Of a stretch of 29,167 nt of DNA, positions 14,981 through 24,000 are shown one piece after another. A model generated the notes under the pieces. That model did not search any database, was not told where the DNA came from, and worked only from the letters and a program-made list of their open reading frames with translations. This DNA is from an uncultured Oscillibacter sp. (GTDB taxonomy: Bacteria; Bacillota; Clostridia; Oscillospirales; Oscillospiraceae). Made by a program: the position numbers and the translations under genes. The stretch lies in NCBI GenBank assembly GCA_910583695.1, contig CAJTZL010000037.1:1-29167 (forward strand), read 5' to 3'. Position 1 is the first letter of the stretch. Every line of letters starts with the position of its first letter.

Positions 14981-15550
14981 ATGCCGACAATTTCCGCAGG
15001 CGATTTTCGCAAGGGAATGATTTTCGAGATGGAAGGCAAGCCCATGCTGGTGGTGGACTTCCAGCACGTCAAGCCCGGCAAGGGTGCGGCCTTTGTCCGC
15101 ACCAAGTACAAAAACGTCATCACCGGGGCCATCCGGGAGGAGTCCTTCAACCCCACCGCCAAATTTGAGCAGGCCAGCGTGGAGCGCAAGGACGCCGAAT
15201 ACAGCTACAACGACGGCGACCTGTACTACTTCATGGACCCCGAGACCTATGACATGACCCCGCTGAACCGGGACGTCCTGGGCGATGCCTTCAAGTTCAT
15301 GAAGGAGAACACCGTTTGCAAGCTGGTGAGCTACAAGGGCAGCGTCTTCACTGTGGAGGTTCCAAACTTCATGGACCTGGAGGTTACGGAGACGGAGCCC
15401 GGCGTCAAGGGTGACACCGCCACCAATGTGACGAAAAAGGCCACCCTGGAAACCGGTGCGGTGATTCAGGTGCCCCTTTTCATCAACGAGGGGGAGAAGA
15501 TCCAGGTGGACACCCGCACCGGCGAATATTTGGGACGTTGTAAAGAATGA
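14981..15550 (+). CDS. efp: Translation elongation factor P
   Basis: This 189-aa protein is EF-P, which binds between the P and E sites of the ribosome to relieve stalling at polyproline stretches. It shows the KOW-like N-domain starting MPTISAGDFRKGMIFEMEGKP, the modifiable loop KPGKGAAFVRTK with Lys34, the OB domains with MDPETYDMTPLNRDVLGDA, and the C-terminal signature region VPLFINEGEKIQVDTRTGEYLGRCK. An in-frame ATG 23 codons upstream is rejected because GAGGAGG stands 7 bases before the MPTIS start and the extension lies in the leader hairpin. A modification enzyme gene is not in the window. Expression of the genes downstream may depend on read-through of the hairpin that follows. Confidence 0.97.
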   Translation: MPTISAGDFRKGMIFEMEGKPMLVVDFQHVKPGKGAAFVRTKYKNVITGAIREESFNPTAKFEQASVERKDAEYSYNDGDLYYFMDPETYDMTPLNRDVLGDAFKFMKENTVCKLVSYKGSVFTVEVPNFMDLEVTETEPGVKGDTATNVTKKATLETGAVIQVPLFINEGEKIQVDTRTGEYLGRCKE

Positions 15551-15557
15551 GTGCTGA

Positions 15558-15582
15558 AAGGGGGGAGCCGTCCCCCCCTTTT
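15558..15582 (+). terminator. Terminator after efp
   Basis: AAAGGGGGGA pairs with TCCCCCCCTTT around GCCG, followed by TTT. Only about 30 bases separate it from the next ribosome binding site, so it may be a partial terminator. Confidence 0.75.
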
Positions 15583-15629
15583 GCCCCCAAAAATCAACCG
15601 TTAGAAGGACGAAAAGGAGGTCATTGACT

Positions 15630-16058
15630 ATGGAAATCACGGAAAAGGTTGCGTATCTGAAAGGCTTGGCCGAGGGCATGGAGTTGAATGCCGAGAAAAA
15701 GGAGGGCAAGCTGCTGCTGGCCATCATCGACGTGCTGGAGGACATCGCCCTGGAGCTCAGCGACATTGAGGACGCCCAGGAGGAGCTGGGCGAGGGCCTG
15801 GATGCCGTCAGCGACGATCTGGAGGACGTGGAGGATCTGCTCTACGGCGAGGACGACGAGGACGAGGAATACGAGCTGGACGACCTGGGGGAGGATGAGG
15901 ACTGCTACGCTACCACCTGCCCCACCTGCGAGGAGAGCATCTATTTCGACGAGTCCGTTCTGGAGGACGGCGAGGTGATTTGCCCCAACTGTGGCGAGAA
16001 GCTGGAGTTTGACCTGGAGAGCCTGGACGAGGACGACGGGGAAGACGGCGAAGAGTAA
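15630..16058 (+). CDS. CD1247-like small acidic protein with zinc ribbon
   Basis: This 142-aa protein is highly acidic. An N-terminal helical segment (MEITEKVAYLKGLAEGM, about residues 1-70) matches the CD1247 N-terminal domain known from Clostridia. An Asp/Glu run follows (about 74-91), then a rubredoxin-like zinc ribbon with CPTC (97-100) and CPNC (118-121). Its biochemical role is unknown. The conserved position beside efp suggests translation or general housekeeping, which is an inference. The ATG is preferred over the TTG two codons earlier because AAGGAGG is 9 bases from the ATG but only 3 from the TTG. No independent promoter is visible. Confidence 0.8.
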   Translation: MEITEKVAYLKGLAEGMELNAEKKEGKLLLAIIDVLEDIALELSDIEDAQEELGEGLDAVSDDLEDVEDLLYGEDDEDEEYELDDLGEDEDCYATTCPTCEESIYFDESVLEDGEVICPNCGEKLEFDLESLDEDDGEDGEE

Positions 16059-16074
16059 GCAGAACGAATATGAG

Positions 16075-16105
16075 GGCCGGGCAGCCTTTGGGCGCCCGGC
16101 CTTTT
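16075..16105 (+). terminator. Hairpin with T-run before MATE gene
   Basis: GGCCGGGC (16075-16082) pairs perfectly with GCCCGGCC (16094-16101), followed by TTTT. The T-run ends directly before AAAGGAG, the ribosome binding site of the MATE gene, so it may attenuate rather than end transcription. Confidence 0.75.
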
Positions 16106-16121
16106 CAAAGGAGCCGGTCTC

Positions 16122-17504
16122 ATGATTCGAGAGAAGACCTTTTACCGCGCTTTCTTCGCCCTGACGCTGTCCCTGGCCCTGCAAAACCTTCTGACCTTCG
16201 GCGTGAACCTGATGGACACCGTCATGCTGGGCCGCTATAGCCAGGAGGCCATGAGCGGCGTCAGCCTCTGCAATCAGATTCAGTTCCTGCTCCAGATGCT
16301 GGTGGGCGGCGCGGGGGAGGGGGCCGTGGTGCTGGGGTCCCAGTACTGGGGCAGAAACAAGCTGGAGCCCATCCCGCATATCATCGGCGTGGCTCTGCGC
16401 TTCGGGGCGGCGCTGTCGGCTCTGCTGTTCGGGGTGGTGCTGCTGTTTCCCACCCGGCTGCTGGGCCTGCTGTCCAATGACGCCGGGGTTATCGCCCAGG
16501 GAGCGGCCTACTTCCGGATCATCTGCTTTTCCTACATGATTTTCACCGTCACCAACATCCTGGTAGCCTCCCTCCGGTCCGTCGGCGTGGTGAAGATCGG
16601 CTATGCCATCTCCTTCTCCACCCTCTGCATCAACGTCACGCTGAACTACCTGCTGATTTACGGCAATTTCGGCTGCCCGGAGCTGGGCGTTCGGGGAGCC
16701 GCCGTGGCCACGCTGGTGTCCCGCTGCGTGGAGCTGCTGATTGTGGCGTACTATCTGAAGTACCGGGAGAAGAAGCTGAACCTGACCCTGCGAAAGCTCC
16801 TCTTCATCGACAGAAGCTATCTCCGGGACTACAACCGGGTTTCCGCCCCGGTGCTGGCGAACCAGGCCCTCTGGGGCGTGGCCCAGATGGTGCAGACGGG
16901 CATCCTGGGCCATCTGGGCGGGGACGTGACGGCGGCCAATGCCATCGCGGTCCAGGTCTATCAGGTGCTCTCCGTCGTAGCCTACGGCGCGGCCTCCGCC
17001 TCCGGCATCGTGGTGGGGCGGAGCATCGGCGAGGGACGGAAGGACGCCCTCCGGCCTCTGGTGACTACGCTGCAAGTCCTGTTTACGGCCATCGGGCTGG
17101 TCTCCGGCGGACTGATTTTCCTGGCCCGGAATCCCATACTCCTGGTTTTCGGCGGCGCGCTGACGGAGCGGGCCCGGGGGCTGGCCCTCCGGTTCATGGC
17201 GATTATCGCCGTCACCACCGTGGGCACCTCCTATCAGATGGCCTGCGACACCGGCATCATCCGGGGCGGGGGGGACACGGCCTTCAGCGCCAAGCTGAAT
17301 CTCGTCAGCATGTGGTGCGTGGTGGTGCCCTTCTCCGCCATGGCGGCGTTCTGGTGGAAGAGCCCTCCGGAGGCGGTGTTCTTCCTCTTGAAGTGGGACC
17401 AGATTTACAAAATCATTCCCGTGGCCCTCCGGCTTCACAGCTGGAAGTGGGTGCGGAGCGTCACCCGGCCCGACGGGGCGGAAAAGGAGGAAATCCATGT
17501 CTAA
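16122..17504 (+). CDS. MATE-family efflux transporter
   Basis: This 460-aa integral membrane protein has about 12 hydrophobic segments in two related halves. The N-terminal motif FGVNLMDTVMLGRYSQEAMSGVSLCNQIQF and the mid-protein GVRGAAVATLVSRCVELLIVAYY are typical of MATE (NorM/DinF-type) antiporters. These expel cationic drugs or metabolites using a Na+ or H+ gradient, and the substrate here cannot be predicted. The length is normal for the family. AAAGGAG lies 8 bases before the ATG. The last 8 bases overlap the next small gene, so the two are probably co-translated. Confidence 0.93.
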   Translation: MIREKTFYRAFFALTLSLALQNLLTFGVNLMDTVMLGRYSQEAMSGVSLCNQIQFLLQMLVGGAGEGAVVLGSQYWGRNKLEPIPHIIGVALRFGAALSALLFGVVLLFPTRLLGLLSNDAGVIAQGAAYFRIICFSYMIFTVTNILVASLRSVGVVKIGYAISFSTLCINVTLNYLLIYGNFGCPELGVRGAAVATLVSRCVELLIVAYYLKYREKKLNLTLRKLLFIDRSYLRDYNRVSAPVLANQALWGVAQMVQTGILGHLGGDVTAANAIAVQVYQVLSVVAYGAASASGIVVGRSIGEGRKDALRPLVTTLQVLFTAIGLVSGGLIFLARNPILLVFGGALTERARGLALRFMAIIAVTTVGTSYQMACDTGIIRGGGDTAFSAKLNLVSMWCVVVPFSAMAAFWWKSPPEAVFFLLKWDQIYKIIPVALRLHSWKWVRSVTRPDGAEKEEIHV

Positions 17505-17814
17505 GCCCAAGGCCCCCAAGGGGCCCATCAACCCCAGAACCCGCGCCAACGTCTACGCCCTGGCGGCGCTGTATCTGGCCTATCTTTTCTATCAGGTAGC
17601 CAAGCCTTATCTGACCCGCGACCCCTACGGGCCCACCGCGTTCCAGTTCACCCTGGCGGCGGTGGTCCTGGGGGGCGGCGCGGCGGCCCTGGGCCTTCTG
17701 GCCTGGAAAATGTTCAAGGTCCCTCTGCCGGAGGAGGAGGCCTCCCTGCCGGAAGAGGCGGAGGAAGAGGCCATCTCCCTGTTGGAGGAAGCCGGAGAGG
17801 ACGAAGAGGATTGA
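17497..17814 (+). CDS. Small two-TM protein with acidic tail, unknown function
   Basis: This 105-aa protein is not recognised as a named family. A short basic N-terminus (MSKPKAPKGPINPRTR) precedes two predicted membrane helices (about residues 18-37 and 49-70). The C-terminus is strongly acidic (PEEEASLPEEAEEEA then repeated Glu/Asp), and by the positive-inside rule the basic N-terminus should be cytoplasmic. It overlaps the MATE gene by 8 bases and has AAAAGGAGG 6 bases before its ATG. A terminator follows. It could be an accessory to the transporter, but only the overlap supports that. Confidence 0.75.
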   Translation: MSKPKAPKGPINPRTRANVYALAALYLAYLFYQVAKPYLTRDPYGPTAFQFTLAAVVLGGGAAALGLLAWKMFKVPLPEEEASLPEEAEEEAISLLEEAGEDEED

Positions 17815-17818
17815 CAAA

Positions 17819-17855
17819 GAGCGAGACCCTGAAAACCGGGTCCCGCTCCTTTTTT
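17819..17855. terminator. Bidirectional terminator between small membrane gene and RluA-type gene
   Basis: GAGCGAGACCC and GGGTCCCGCTC form an 11-bp stem with one mismatch around TGAAAACC. A run of six T follows on the plus strand. It separates two convergent genes, but only the plus-strand side has a clear T-run. Confidence 0.8.
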
Positions 17856-17859
17856 GCCC

Positions 17860-18774
17860 TCAGGCCTCCGTCCCCGCCGGGAATCTCTGTCGGAGCAGGG
17901 CCTGCATATCCTCCGGCAGAGGGGCGGAAACCTCCACCCGCTCTCCGGTGATGGGGTGGTCCAGCGTCACCCGCCGGGAGTGCAGGGCGGGCCGGGGGAT
18001 GAGTTCCGGGTCCTCCGCGCCGTAGAGCCAGTCCCCCGCCAGGGGACAGCCCAGAAAGGCCATGTGGACCCGCAGCTGGTGGGTCCGTCCGGTCTCGGGC
18101 CGGAGGGCCAGCAGGCTGAGCCCCTTCCCCCGGGCCAGGACCTCGTAATGGGACGCGGCGGGAGCCCCGTCCGCGCGGACCCGCCGGGCCACGGCGGAGG
18201 CCTCGTCCCGCCCGATGGGGGCGTCCACCGTTCCCCGCTCCGGCAGGGGACAGCCCAAGCAGACGGCCCGGTATTCCCGCCGGAAACGCTCCGTGTGCAG
18301 CTGCCGCCGGAGCAGGTCATGGACATAGCCGCTCTTGGCAATGGCCATCAGCCCGGTGGTGCCCTTGTCCAGCCGGTTCACCGGATGAAAAATGAAGTCC
18401 GTCCCCCGGCTCCAGGCCAGGGCCCCCGCCACAGTGGGCGTGTCCGGAAGGAAATTGGAGGCGTGAGCCGTCATGCCCGCGGGCTTGTCCACAAGCAGCA
18501 GGTGCTCGTCCTCCCAGAGCACCGGCAAGGGCCAGTTTCCGGGCGTGACGGCGGTCTTGGGCGGGCGGCGGTCCTCCGTCTCCACCGCCAGCACGTCCCC
18601 GGCCCGGAGCACGTGGGGCGTATGGACCGCGGCTCCGTTGACGAACATGCAGGCCCCTCCGTGGGCCAGCCGGGAGACGGCATGAGAGGAGAAGTGGAGC
18701 TTGGCCCGGAGAATGTGCCGGACGGTGGCCCCGTCCTCCTCCGGCAAAATGACCCTGGTGACGACCGCCATCAT
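17860..18774 (-). CDS. RluA-family RNA pseudouridine synthase
   Basis: This 304-aa enzyme converts uridine to pseudouridine in rRNA or tRNA. An S4-like N-terminal RNA-binding segment (about residues 15-60, SRLAHGGACMFVNG) precedes the catalytic domain. The catalytic motif is HPVNRLDKGTTGLM, with the conserved Asp in RLD and a slight departure from the usual H-R-L-D-x-x-T-S-G. Further motifs are LALRPETGRTHQLRVH and the late PALHSRRVTLDHP. Its ATG overlaps the kinase stop as ATGATG (a second ATG three bases on is equally possible). It is thus the last gene of a regulator-kinase-synthase operon, an unusual partner for a two-component system. Which RNA position it modifies cannot be told from sequence. 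Confidence 0.9.
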   Translation of the reverse strand: MMAVVTRVILPEEDGATVRHILRAKLHFSSHAVSRLAHGGACMFVNGAAVHTPHVLRAGDVLAVETEDRRPPKTAVTPGNWPLPVLWEDEHLLLVDKPAGMTAHASNFLPDTPTVAGALAWSRGTDFIFHPVNRLDKGTTGLMAIAKSGYVHDLLRRQLHTERFRREYRAVCLGCPLPERGTVDAPIGRDEASAVARRVRADGAPAASHYEVLARGKGLSLLALRPETGRTHQLRVHMAFLGCPLAGDWLYGAEDPELIPRPALHSRRVTLDHPITGERVEVSAPLPEDMQALLRQRFPAGTEA

Positions 18775-19751
18775 TCCACCTCTCTTCTCACGCGGCTTAG
18801 ATCCAGCCGCACCAGGGTCCCCTGACCGGGGCGGGAGGAAATGGAGATGCCGTGGTTCAGCCGGTCCAGCACCTGACGGCAGAGATAGAGCCCGATGCCG
18901 GTGGACTTCTTGTCCTCCCGGCCGTTGAAGCCGGTGAAGCCCTTCTCGAAGACCCGGGGCAGGTCCTCCGGCCGGATGCCGATGCCGCTGTCGGCGATGA
19001 CCAGGGTCTCCCCGTCGCCGTAGATGCGGACCTGCCCGCCCTCGGGGGTGTACTTTACCGCGTTGGACAGCAGTTGCTCCAGAACGAAGGCCAGCCATTT
19101 TCCATCGGTCAGCACCGTCCTCCCGGTCTCCTGAAAGTCCAGGGAGATTTTTTTCAGAATGAACAGCCGGGCGTATTTCCGCAGGGACTGGCGGAGCAGG
19201 GCGTCCAGATCGCATCTCCGGAAGACGTAGTCCGTGGTATCGCTGCCCAGGCGGAGGTAGCCCAGGACCATCTCCACATACTGTTCGATTTTCAAAAGCT
19301 CCCCCTCCAGCTCCGGCCGGGGCGCCTCCTGGAGGAGAAGCCCCATGGCGGCGATGGGGGTTTTGATCTGGTGGGCCCAGAGGGTGTAGTAGTCCGTCAT
19401 GTCCTGGAGCCGGTTCCGGCTCTCCAGGGCCAGGGCGGCCCGCTCCGCCGCCAGGGCCTGGAGCAGGGCCTGATAGTCCTCCTCCAGCAGTCCCTTGGGA
19501 GGCGGCAGGGGGAGGACCTTCTCCCGGACCTGGACCAGCAGCTTCTCCAGCGCCCGGTGCCGCCGGAGAAACTGGAAGTAACCGATGACAAACAGGGTCA
19601 GTCCCAGGGCGAAGCACAGTACAAAGGCATAGCCCACCGATTCCAGGGGCAGGCTGTAGAGATAGAAGACGGCGGAGCAGATGCCCAGGCACCCTCCCAG
19701 CAAAAGCAGCAGCTTCCAGTGCCGCAGAAAATACGAGCAAAGAACCCTCAT
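18771..19751 (-). CDS. Sensor histidine kinase, Bce/intramembrane-sensing type
   Basis: This 326-aa kinase has two N-terminal membrane helices (about residues 13-32 and 40-62) joined by a very short loop and no extracellular sensor domain, the hallmark of BceS-type intramembrane-sensing kinases. The H-box reads YYTLWAHQIKTPIAAM with His127. The ATPase domain is intact: LLSNAVKYTPEGG (N-box), VIADSGIGIRPEDL (G1), GFTGFNGREDKKSTGIGLYLC (F and G2). Such kinases normally sense cell-wall antibiotics through a BceB-type ABC permease, but none is adjacent here. It overlaps the response regulator by 4 bases and the RluA-type gene by 4 bases. Confidence 0.93.
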   Translation of the reverse strand: MRVLCSYFLRHWKLLLLLGGCLGICSAVFYLYSLPLESVGYAFVLCFALGLTLFVIGYFQFLRRHRALEKLLVQVREKVLPLPPPKGLLEEDYQALLQALAAERAALALESRNRLQDMTDYYTLWAHQIKTPIAAMGLLLQEAPRPELEGELLKIEQYVEMVLGYLRLGSDTTDYVFRRCDLDALLRQSLRKYARLFILKKISLDFQETGRTVLTDGKWLAFVLEQLLSNAVKYTPEGGQVRIYGDGETLVIADSGIGIRPEDLPRVFEKGFTGFNGREDKKSTGIGLYLCRQVLDRLNHGISISSRPGQGTLVRLDLSRVRREVE

Positions 19752-20431
19752 GCCTCCTGCTCCTCCACCAGATAGCCCACGCCCTTTTTCGTGCGGATGA
19801 AGTCCGGCAGTCCCGCCGCCTCCAGCTTCCGCCGGAGACGGTTCACGTTGACGGACAGGGTGTTCTCGTCCACGAAGCTGTCCGACTCCCAGAGAGCGGT
19901 CATCATGGCGTCCCGGCTGACAATCCGGCCCTTTTTCTCCAGCAGAAGCTGGAGGAGCTTTCCCTCGTTCCGGGTCAGCTCCACCCGCCGGCCGTGAATC
20001 GTGACCGTCCCGTTGGCGGGATTCAGCACCGCCCCGCCGCAGGAGAGCAGAGCCGGGGCCGCGGCGAAGTCATAGGCCCGCCGCAGCATGGCCTGGACCT
20101 TGGCGGAGAGGACCTGGAGATCAAAGGGCTTGGCCAGGAGGTCGTCCCCGCCCATCTGCATGGCCATCACCAGATTCATGTTGTCCGCGGCGGAGGTCAG
20201 AAAGAGAATGGGGACCTTGGAGACCTTCCGAATCTCCCGGCACCAGTGGTAGCCGTTGAAGAAGGGGAGGGAGATGTCCAGCAGCACCAGCTGAGGGTCG
20301 AAGTTCACAAACTCCGCCAGCACGGCGTCAAACCTCTGGGCGCAGGCCACCGAATAGCCCCAGCTCTCCAGATGCCGCGCCACGGCCCCGGCGATGACGC
20401 CGTCGTCCTCCACGATAAAAATACGATACAA
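19748..20431 (-). CDS. OmpR-family response regulator, Bce type
   Basis: This 227-aa regulator has a receiver domain with acidic pair Glu8/Asp9/Asp10 (IFIVEDD), phospho-acceptor Asp52 in VLLDISLPFFNG and Lys101 in LLAKPFD. A C-terminal winged-helix DNA-binding domain follows, with ELTRNEGKLLQLLLEKKGRIVSR and VNRLRRKLEAAG (LPDFIRTKKGVGY). The start is a TTG at 20431, 6 bases after GGAGGGAGG. The longer in-frame ATG form (10 codons more) lacks a ribosome binding site and has a non-conserved N-terminus. It is the first gene of the operon and the partner of the overlapping kinase. Confidence 0.93.
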   Translation of the reverse strand: MYRIFIVEDDGVIAGAVARHLESWGYSVACAQRFDAVLAEFVNFDPQLVLLDISLPFFNGYHWCREIRKVSKVPILFLTSAADNMNLVMAMQMGGDDLLAKPFDLQVLSAKVQAMLRRAYDFAAAPALLSCGGAVLNPANGTVTIHGRRVELTRNEGKLLQLLLEKKGRIVSRDAMMTALWESDSFVDENTLSVNVNRLRRKLEAAGLPDFIRTKKGVGYLVEEQEA

Positions 20432-20532
20432 GATAGACCTCCCTCCTGCGTGCGCCCGCATGAACGGCGGACTTCAGCCCGGCGGTCCGGGACAGGCCGT
20501 CCCGCCCCAAGCCAGCTTTGGAATCGCTCAAC

Positions 20533-20561
20533 ATTATAGCAGAGCCGCCGTCCCGCCGCAA
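20533..20561 (-). promoter_or_regulatory. Promoter of two-component operon
   Basis: On the minus strand TTGCGG (20561-20556) and TATAAT (20538-20533) are separated by 17 bases. The leader of about 95 bases ends at the TTG start. It stands back to back with the BlaI promoter. Confidence 0.6.
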
Positions 20562-20586
20562 GACGGAATTGCCCCGCCGGTTTTGG

Positions 20587-20632
20587 TTGACATTGTAGAC
20601 TTCCTGTGCTATGCTAAGTCTACAATGTAGAC
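20587..20632 (+). promoter_or_regulatory. blaI-type promoter with paired BlaI/MecI operators
   Basis: TTGACA (20587-20592) and TATGCT (20610-20615) are spaced 17 bases apart. GTCTACAATGTAGAC (20618-20632) is a perfect palindrome containing the TACA-n-TGTA core of BlaI/MecI operators. GACATTGTAGAC (20589-20600) is a second, weaker site over the -35. The two sites also form a 13-base exact inverted repeat (ACATTGTAGACTT and AAGTCTACAATGT). The layout predicts repression by the adjacent BlaI-family protein. Confidence 0.85.
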
Positions 20633-20646
20633 AAGGAGGGAGCGCC

Positions 20647-21030
20647 ATGGAGCATATCAAGCTGGCCTCCAGCGAGTGGAACGTGCTGAACTGCCTCTGG
20701 GAGGAGCATCCCCGGACGGTCATGCAGATTGTGAATGAGCTGGAGAAAACGGTGGGCTGGCACCGGAGCACCACCATCACCACCCTGCACCGCATGGAGG
20801 CCAAGGGCCTCATCGGCTGCCGGCAGGCGGGACGGGGAAAGGCCTACGTCCCCCTTGTGGACCGGGATGGGGCGGAGACAGCGGAAACCCGGAGCTTTCT
20901 GGACCGGGTGTACCGGGGCAGCGTGGGCATGATGATGAGCGCCATGGCCCAGCGGCGGGAGCTGTCCGGCGAAGAGATTGCGGAACTCCGGGCCATTCTG
21001 GACCAGGCGGAAAAGGAGGGGGTACAATGA
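20647..21030 (+). CDS. BlaI/MecI-family transcriptional repressor
   Basis: This 127-aa winged-helix repressor has LASSEWNVLNCLWEEHPRTV at about residues 6-25 and the recognition-helix region GWHRSTTITTLHRMEAKGLI at about 38-57. A C-terminal dimerisation helix bundle (ELSGEEIAELRAILDQAEKE) follows. In the classic system it is cleaved or inactivated after the partner metallopeptidase senses a cell-envelope stress. The ATG follows AAGGAGGG by 7 bases; an upstream in-frame ATG would begin before the operator palindrome and is rejected. The stop overlaps the next ATG by 4 bases. Self-regulation through the palindromes upstream is very likely. Confidence 0.94.
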   Translation: MEHIKLASSEWNVLNCLWEEHPRTVMQIVNELEKTVGWHRSTTITTLHRMEAKGLIGCRQAGRGKAYVPLVDRDGAETAETRSFLDRVYRGSVGMMMSAMAQRRELSGEEIAELRAILDQAEKEGVQ

Positions 21031-24000
21031 GCGCGCTGCTGCTGAATTGGGTGCTGACGGCTTCCCTGCTGACGGCCGCGGTGCTTCTCCTGCGGGCGGT
21101 CTTCGGGCGGCGGATCGGGGCCCGGACACGGTATGCCCTGTGGGCCCTGGTCCTCGTGCGGCTCCTGCTGCCGGGGCAGTTCTTCACCGCCCCCGTGGAA
21201 GCGCCCCCGGTGCTCCGGGAGCTTCCGGCCATGCAGGCGCCGCCCGCCCTGCCGCGGCCTCCGGCGAAACAGACCGTGCCCGCCCCCGGCGAGGAGGCGG
21301 GACAGCCGGTCCTTCCTGTCCCCGCCGGGGAGGAGGCCGCCGCTCCGGCGGCGGCCCGGAGCCCTTTGCCCCTTGGGACCCTGCTGGGCGGAATCTGGCT
21401 GGCGGGGTCGGCGGCCCTGGCGTCGGCCTTCCTGCTGTCCAACCTCAGCTTTGCCCGTAGGCTGCGGCGGGTTCGGGTTCCCCTGGAGGCGGACGGCTCC
21501 CTGCCGGCTTACCGGGCGGCGGGACTGCCCTCCCCCTGTCTCTTCGGCGTGCTCCGCCCGGCGGTCTACGTCACCCCGGAGGCCGCGGCGGACCCGGTGA
21601 TGCTCCGCCATGTGCTGGCCCACGAGACCACCCACTGCCGCCAGGGGGACCACCTCTGGTCCCTCCTGCGGTGCGCGGCCCTGATGATCCACTGGTGGAA
21701 TCCCCTGGTGTGGCTGGCGGCGGTCCTCAGCCGCCGGGACGCAGAACTGGCCTGTGACGAGGGAACTCTGAAGGTCCTGGGCGACGGCGAGCGCCGGGCC
21801 TACGGCTCCACTCTGCTGGCCCTGGTCACGGCCGGACCCCGGCCTGGGGACCTGCTCCGCTGTTCCACCACCATGACCGGAGACAAGCGGAGCCTCCGGG
21901 AGCGGGTGAGGCGCATCGCCCGGGCCCCGAAGCGCTGGCTCTGGGCGGCGGTGCTGTCCGCGGCCCTGGCGGTCCTGGTCTGCGCCTGTTCCTTCACCAA
22001 ATCCGGGACCCCGGAGATGCCGGAGGACGGACCCCTGACGGCGGAGGAGCTGGAGCGGTTCAATACCGAAATCTTCAACGGCGACGGCTTCAACATGATG
22101 AACCAGTTCCTGTTCCAGGCGGTGGAGGCCCCGAAGGATTACAAGCAGATCGACCTCTTCGAACTCTTCTACAACGGTACGGGAGAGCCCATGGAGGTGA
22201 CGGAGGAGGAGCGCCGGGCCGTGGCGGAGGCGGCCTGGGGCGGCGAGGACCCCATGGTGGACCTTGTGAAATGTCCTGCCTCTGAGATGGACGCGGTTTT
22301 GCAGAAGTACCTGGGCCTGTCTCTTGATGAGACGGACCAATGGTGCCTGGACCGGTTCACCTATTTGGAGAAATACGACGCCTACTATGACTTCCATGGC
22401 GACACGAACTATCCCGGCAAAGTCACCTTCACTTCCGGAGAATGGAAGGATGGCAAGGTCCTCCTGTACTACGAGGGCAGCGGTTTTCCCGGGCTCAGCA
22501 GCGGAAACGGCGAGATGAATGTAGTTTCGTCCGGTCCCGCCTGCGTGACCCTGGAGCCGCAAACAGACGGCGGCTGCCGCTTCCTCAGCAACTGGTACCG
22601 GGGCTGGAGTGAAAATCCGCCCGTCATTCCCACGGCCTACCCGGCCTGGGACCCGGAGCGGGTCATTCCCCTGGACAGTGTGGAGCCCTACCGGGCGCCG
22701 GAGCTCCGGGTGGAGCGCGGCGGCGGCGTGGCGGAGGTGCTGTACACCACACGCTTTGAACCCTATGAGGACAGGGACGACGGCTTTGACGTAGAAATCT
22801 ACCGTGCGACCGGTGGTGATCTCCATGCCGCCGTGGTGGTCTCCGCCGCGGAACGGGACTGCTTTCTGACTGTCCCCGGGGCGGATTCCGCCAGGTGGAC
22901 GGCGGAGGACGGCGCGGAGCCCTTCACGAACCTCTTCGGCCAATCCGGCCTGCGAATCTCCTACTACGGCCAGCTTACCGAGCAGTCCTTTGGCCAGATC
23001 AACGACTATTATACCTTCTCCGACAATGGCACGCCCTCCCTGCTCCTTCGGGCCCTGGGGAACGTGACCGTGGCGGACCTGGACGGGGACGGCCTGGATG
23101 AGGTGACGGCCTCCGACGGGTGGAACGTCTCCCAGCTCTTTTTCCGGCGGGACGGGACCCTTTACGAGGCGGACCTGTATGCCCTCATCCATGCGGCATG
23201 GCCAGAGGCAGGATATCTGGAATCCGGCTTCTGGAACCCGGACGGACGATACCTCTCCATGTCTGTGGAGGTCCCCCTCCCCGGCTGTGATATCACGGCT
23301 ACAGGCTACCGGACGCTATTTTTCGACGGGGAGAACCTGCGGATTTATAAAGATGAGAGCGGTTACACGGACCATATCGCCAACGGCCTGGAAGCCCTCC
23401 CGGCGGACGTGCTGGCGGCGGCCCGGGACTTTGTCCAGGGGCAGTTTGAAGCCCTGGCGGCGAAGGGCTACGGCGTGGACGGCTCCGGGCGCTACGGCGA
23501 GGAAAACTTCGGCCCTGGAAATGTCGTCTGGGACGACTGGCGGATCACCGGCCTCAGCGGGCCCTACTATGAGACGGCGGGGAATCTCCGGGTGGAGATC
23601 TGGAACGTCAGCTACGAGACCCACACCGCCACGCCGGACCGGGTGATGCTGGCTGGCGGGTCCTACCTGGGGGAGGACGGCTGGTGCATGATTGGATACC
23701 CCGGCTGCGACTACCTGTATTTCCGGCTGGACGAGGGCGGAAACCGGACCTACCTGTTTTCCCAAATGGAGAACGACTGTTCTCCCGGCATGGAGCTGTT
23801 CTTGTCAGATATGGTCAACGCCCTGATGGAACAGGGACTTTTGGAGCTGACGGACCTGGACGGCGAGTCCCTGGCGAAGATCATGTATCCCCAGTCGGCG
23901 GAGTTCCTCAACAGCGTGGCGGAGCGGGACGAGGCGGAACGGGATGAAATCCTGATGTTTCTGGCGGGGTATCTGTCCGGCGGAAGCGGGGAGGGGAAAA

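Noticed and set aside
15840..15905. Tandem GAC/GAG repeat in the zinc-ribbon gene as a microsatellite
   Set aside because: It encodes the acidic linker normal for this type of protein and the repeat units are irregular, so slippage-type phase variation is not supported.
21990..22010. Penicillin-binding motifs S-F-T-K and K-S-G just after the last helix of the M56 protein
   Set aside because: Both fall within the same six residues at the membrane face, so they cannot form the separated active-site motifs of a transpeptidase or class D sensor.
20844..23192. A 782-residue ORF on the minus strand opposite the BlaI/M56 genes
   Set aside because: Low-complexity Gly/Arg/Pro/His-rich translation with no ribosome binding site, fully antisense to two confidently identified genes. 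The same applies to the 906-residue frame opposite recG and the 702-residue frame opposite the hybrid kinase.
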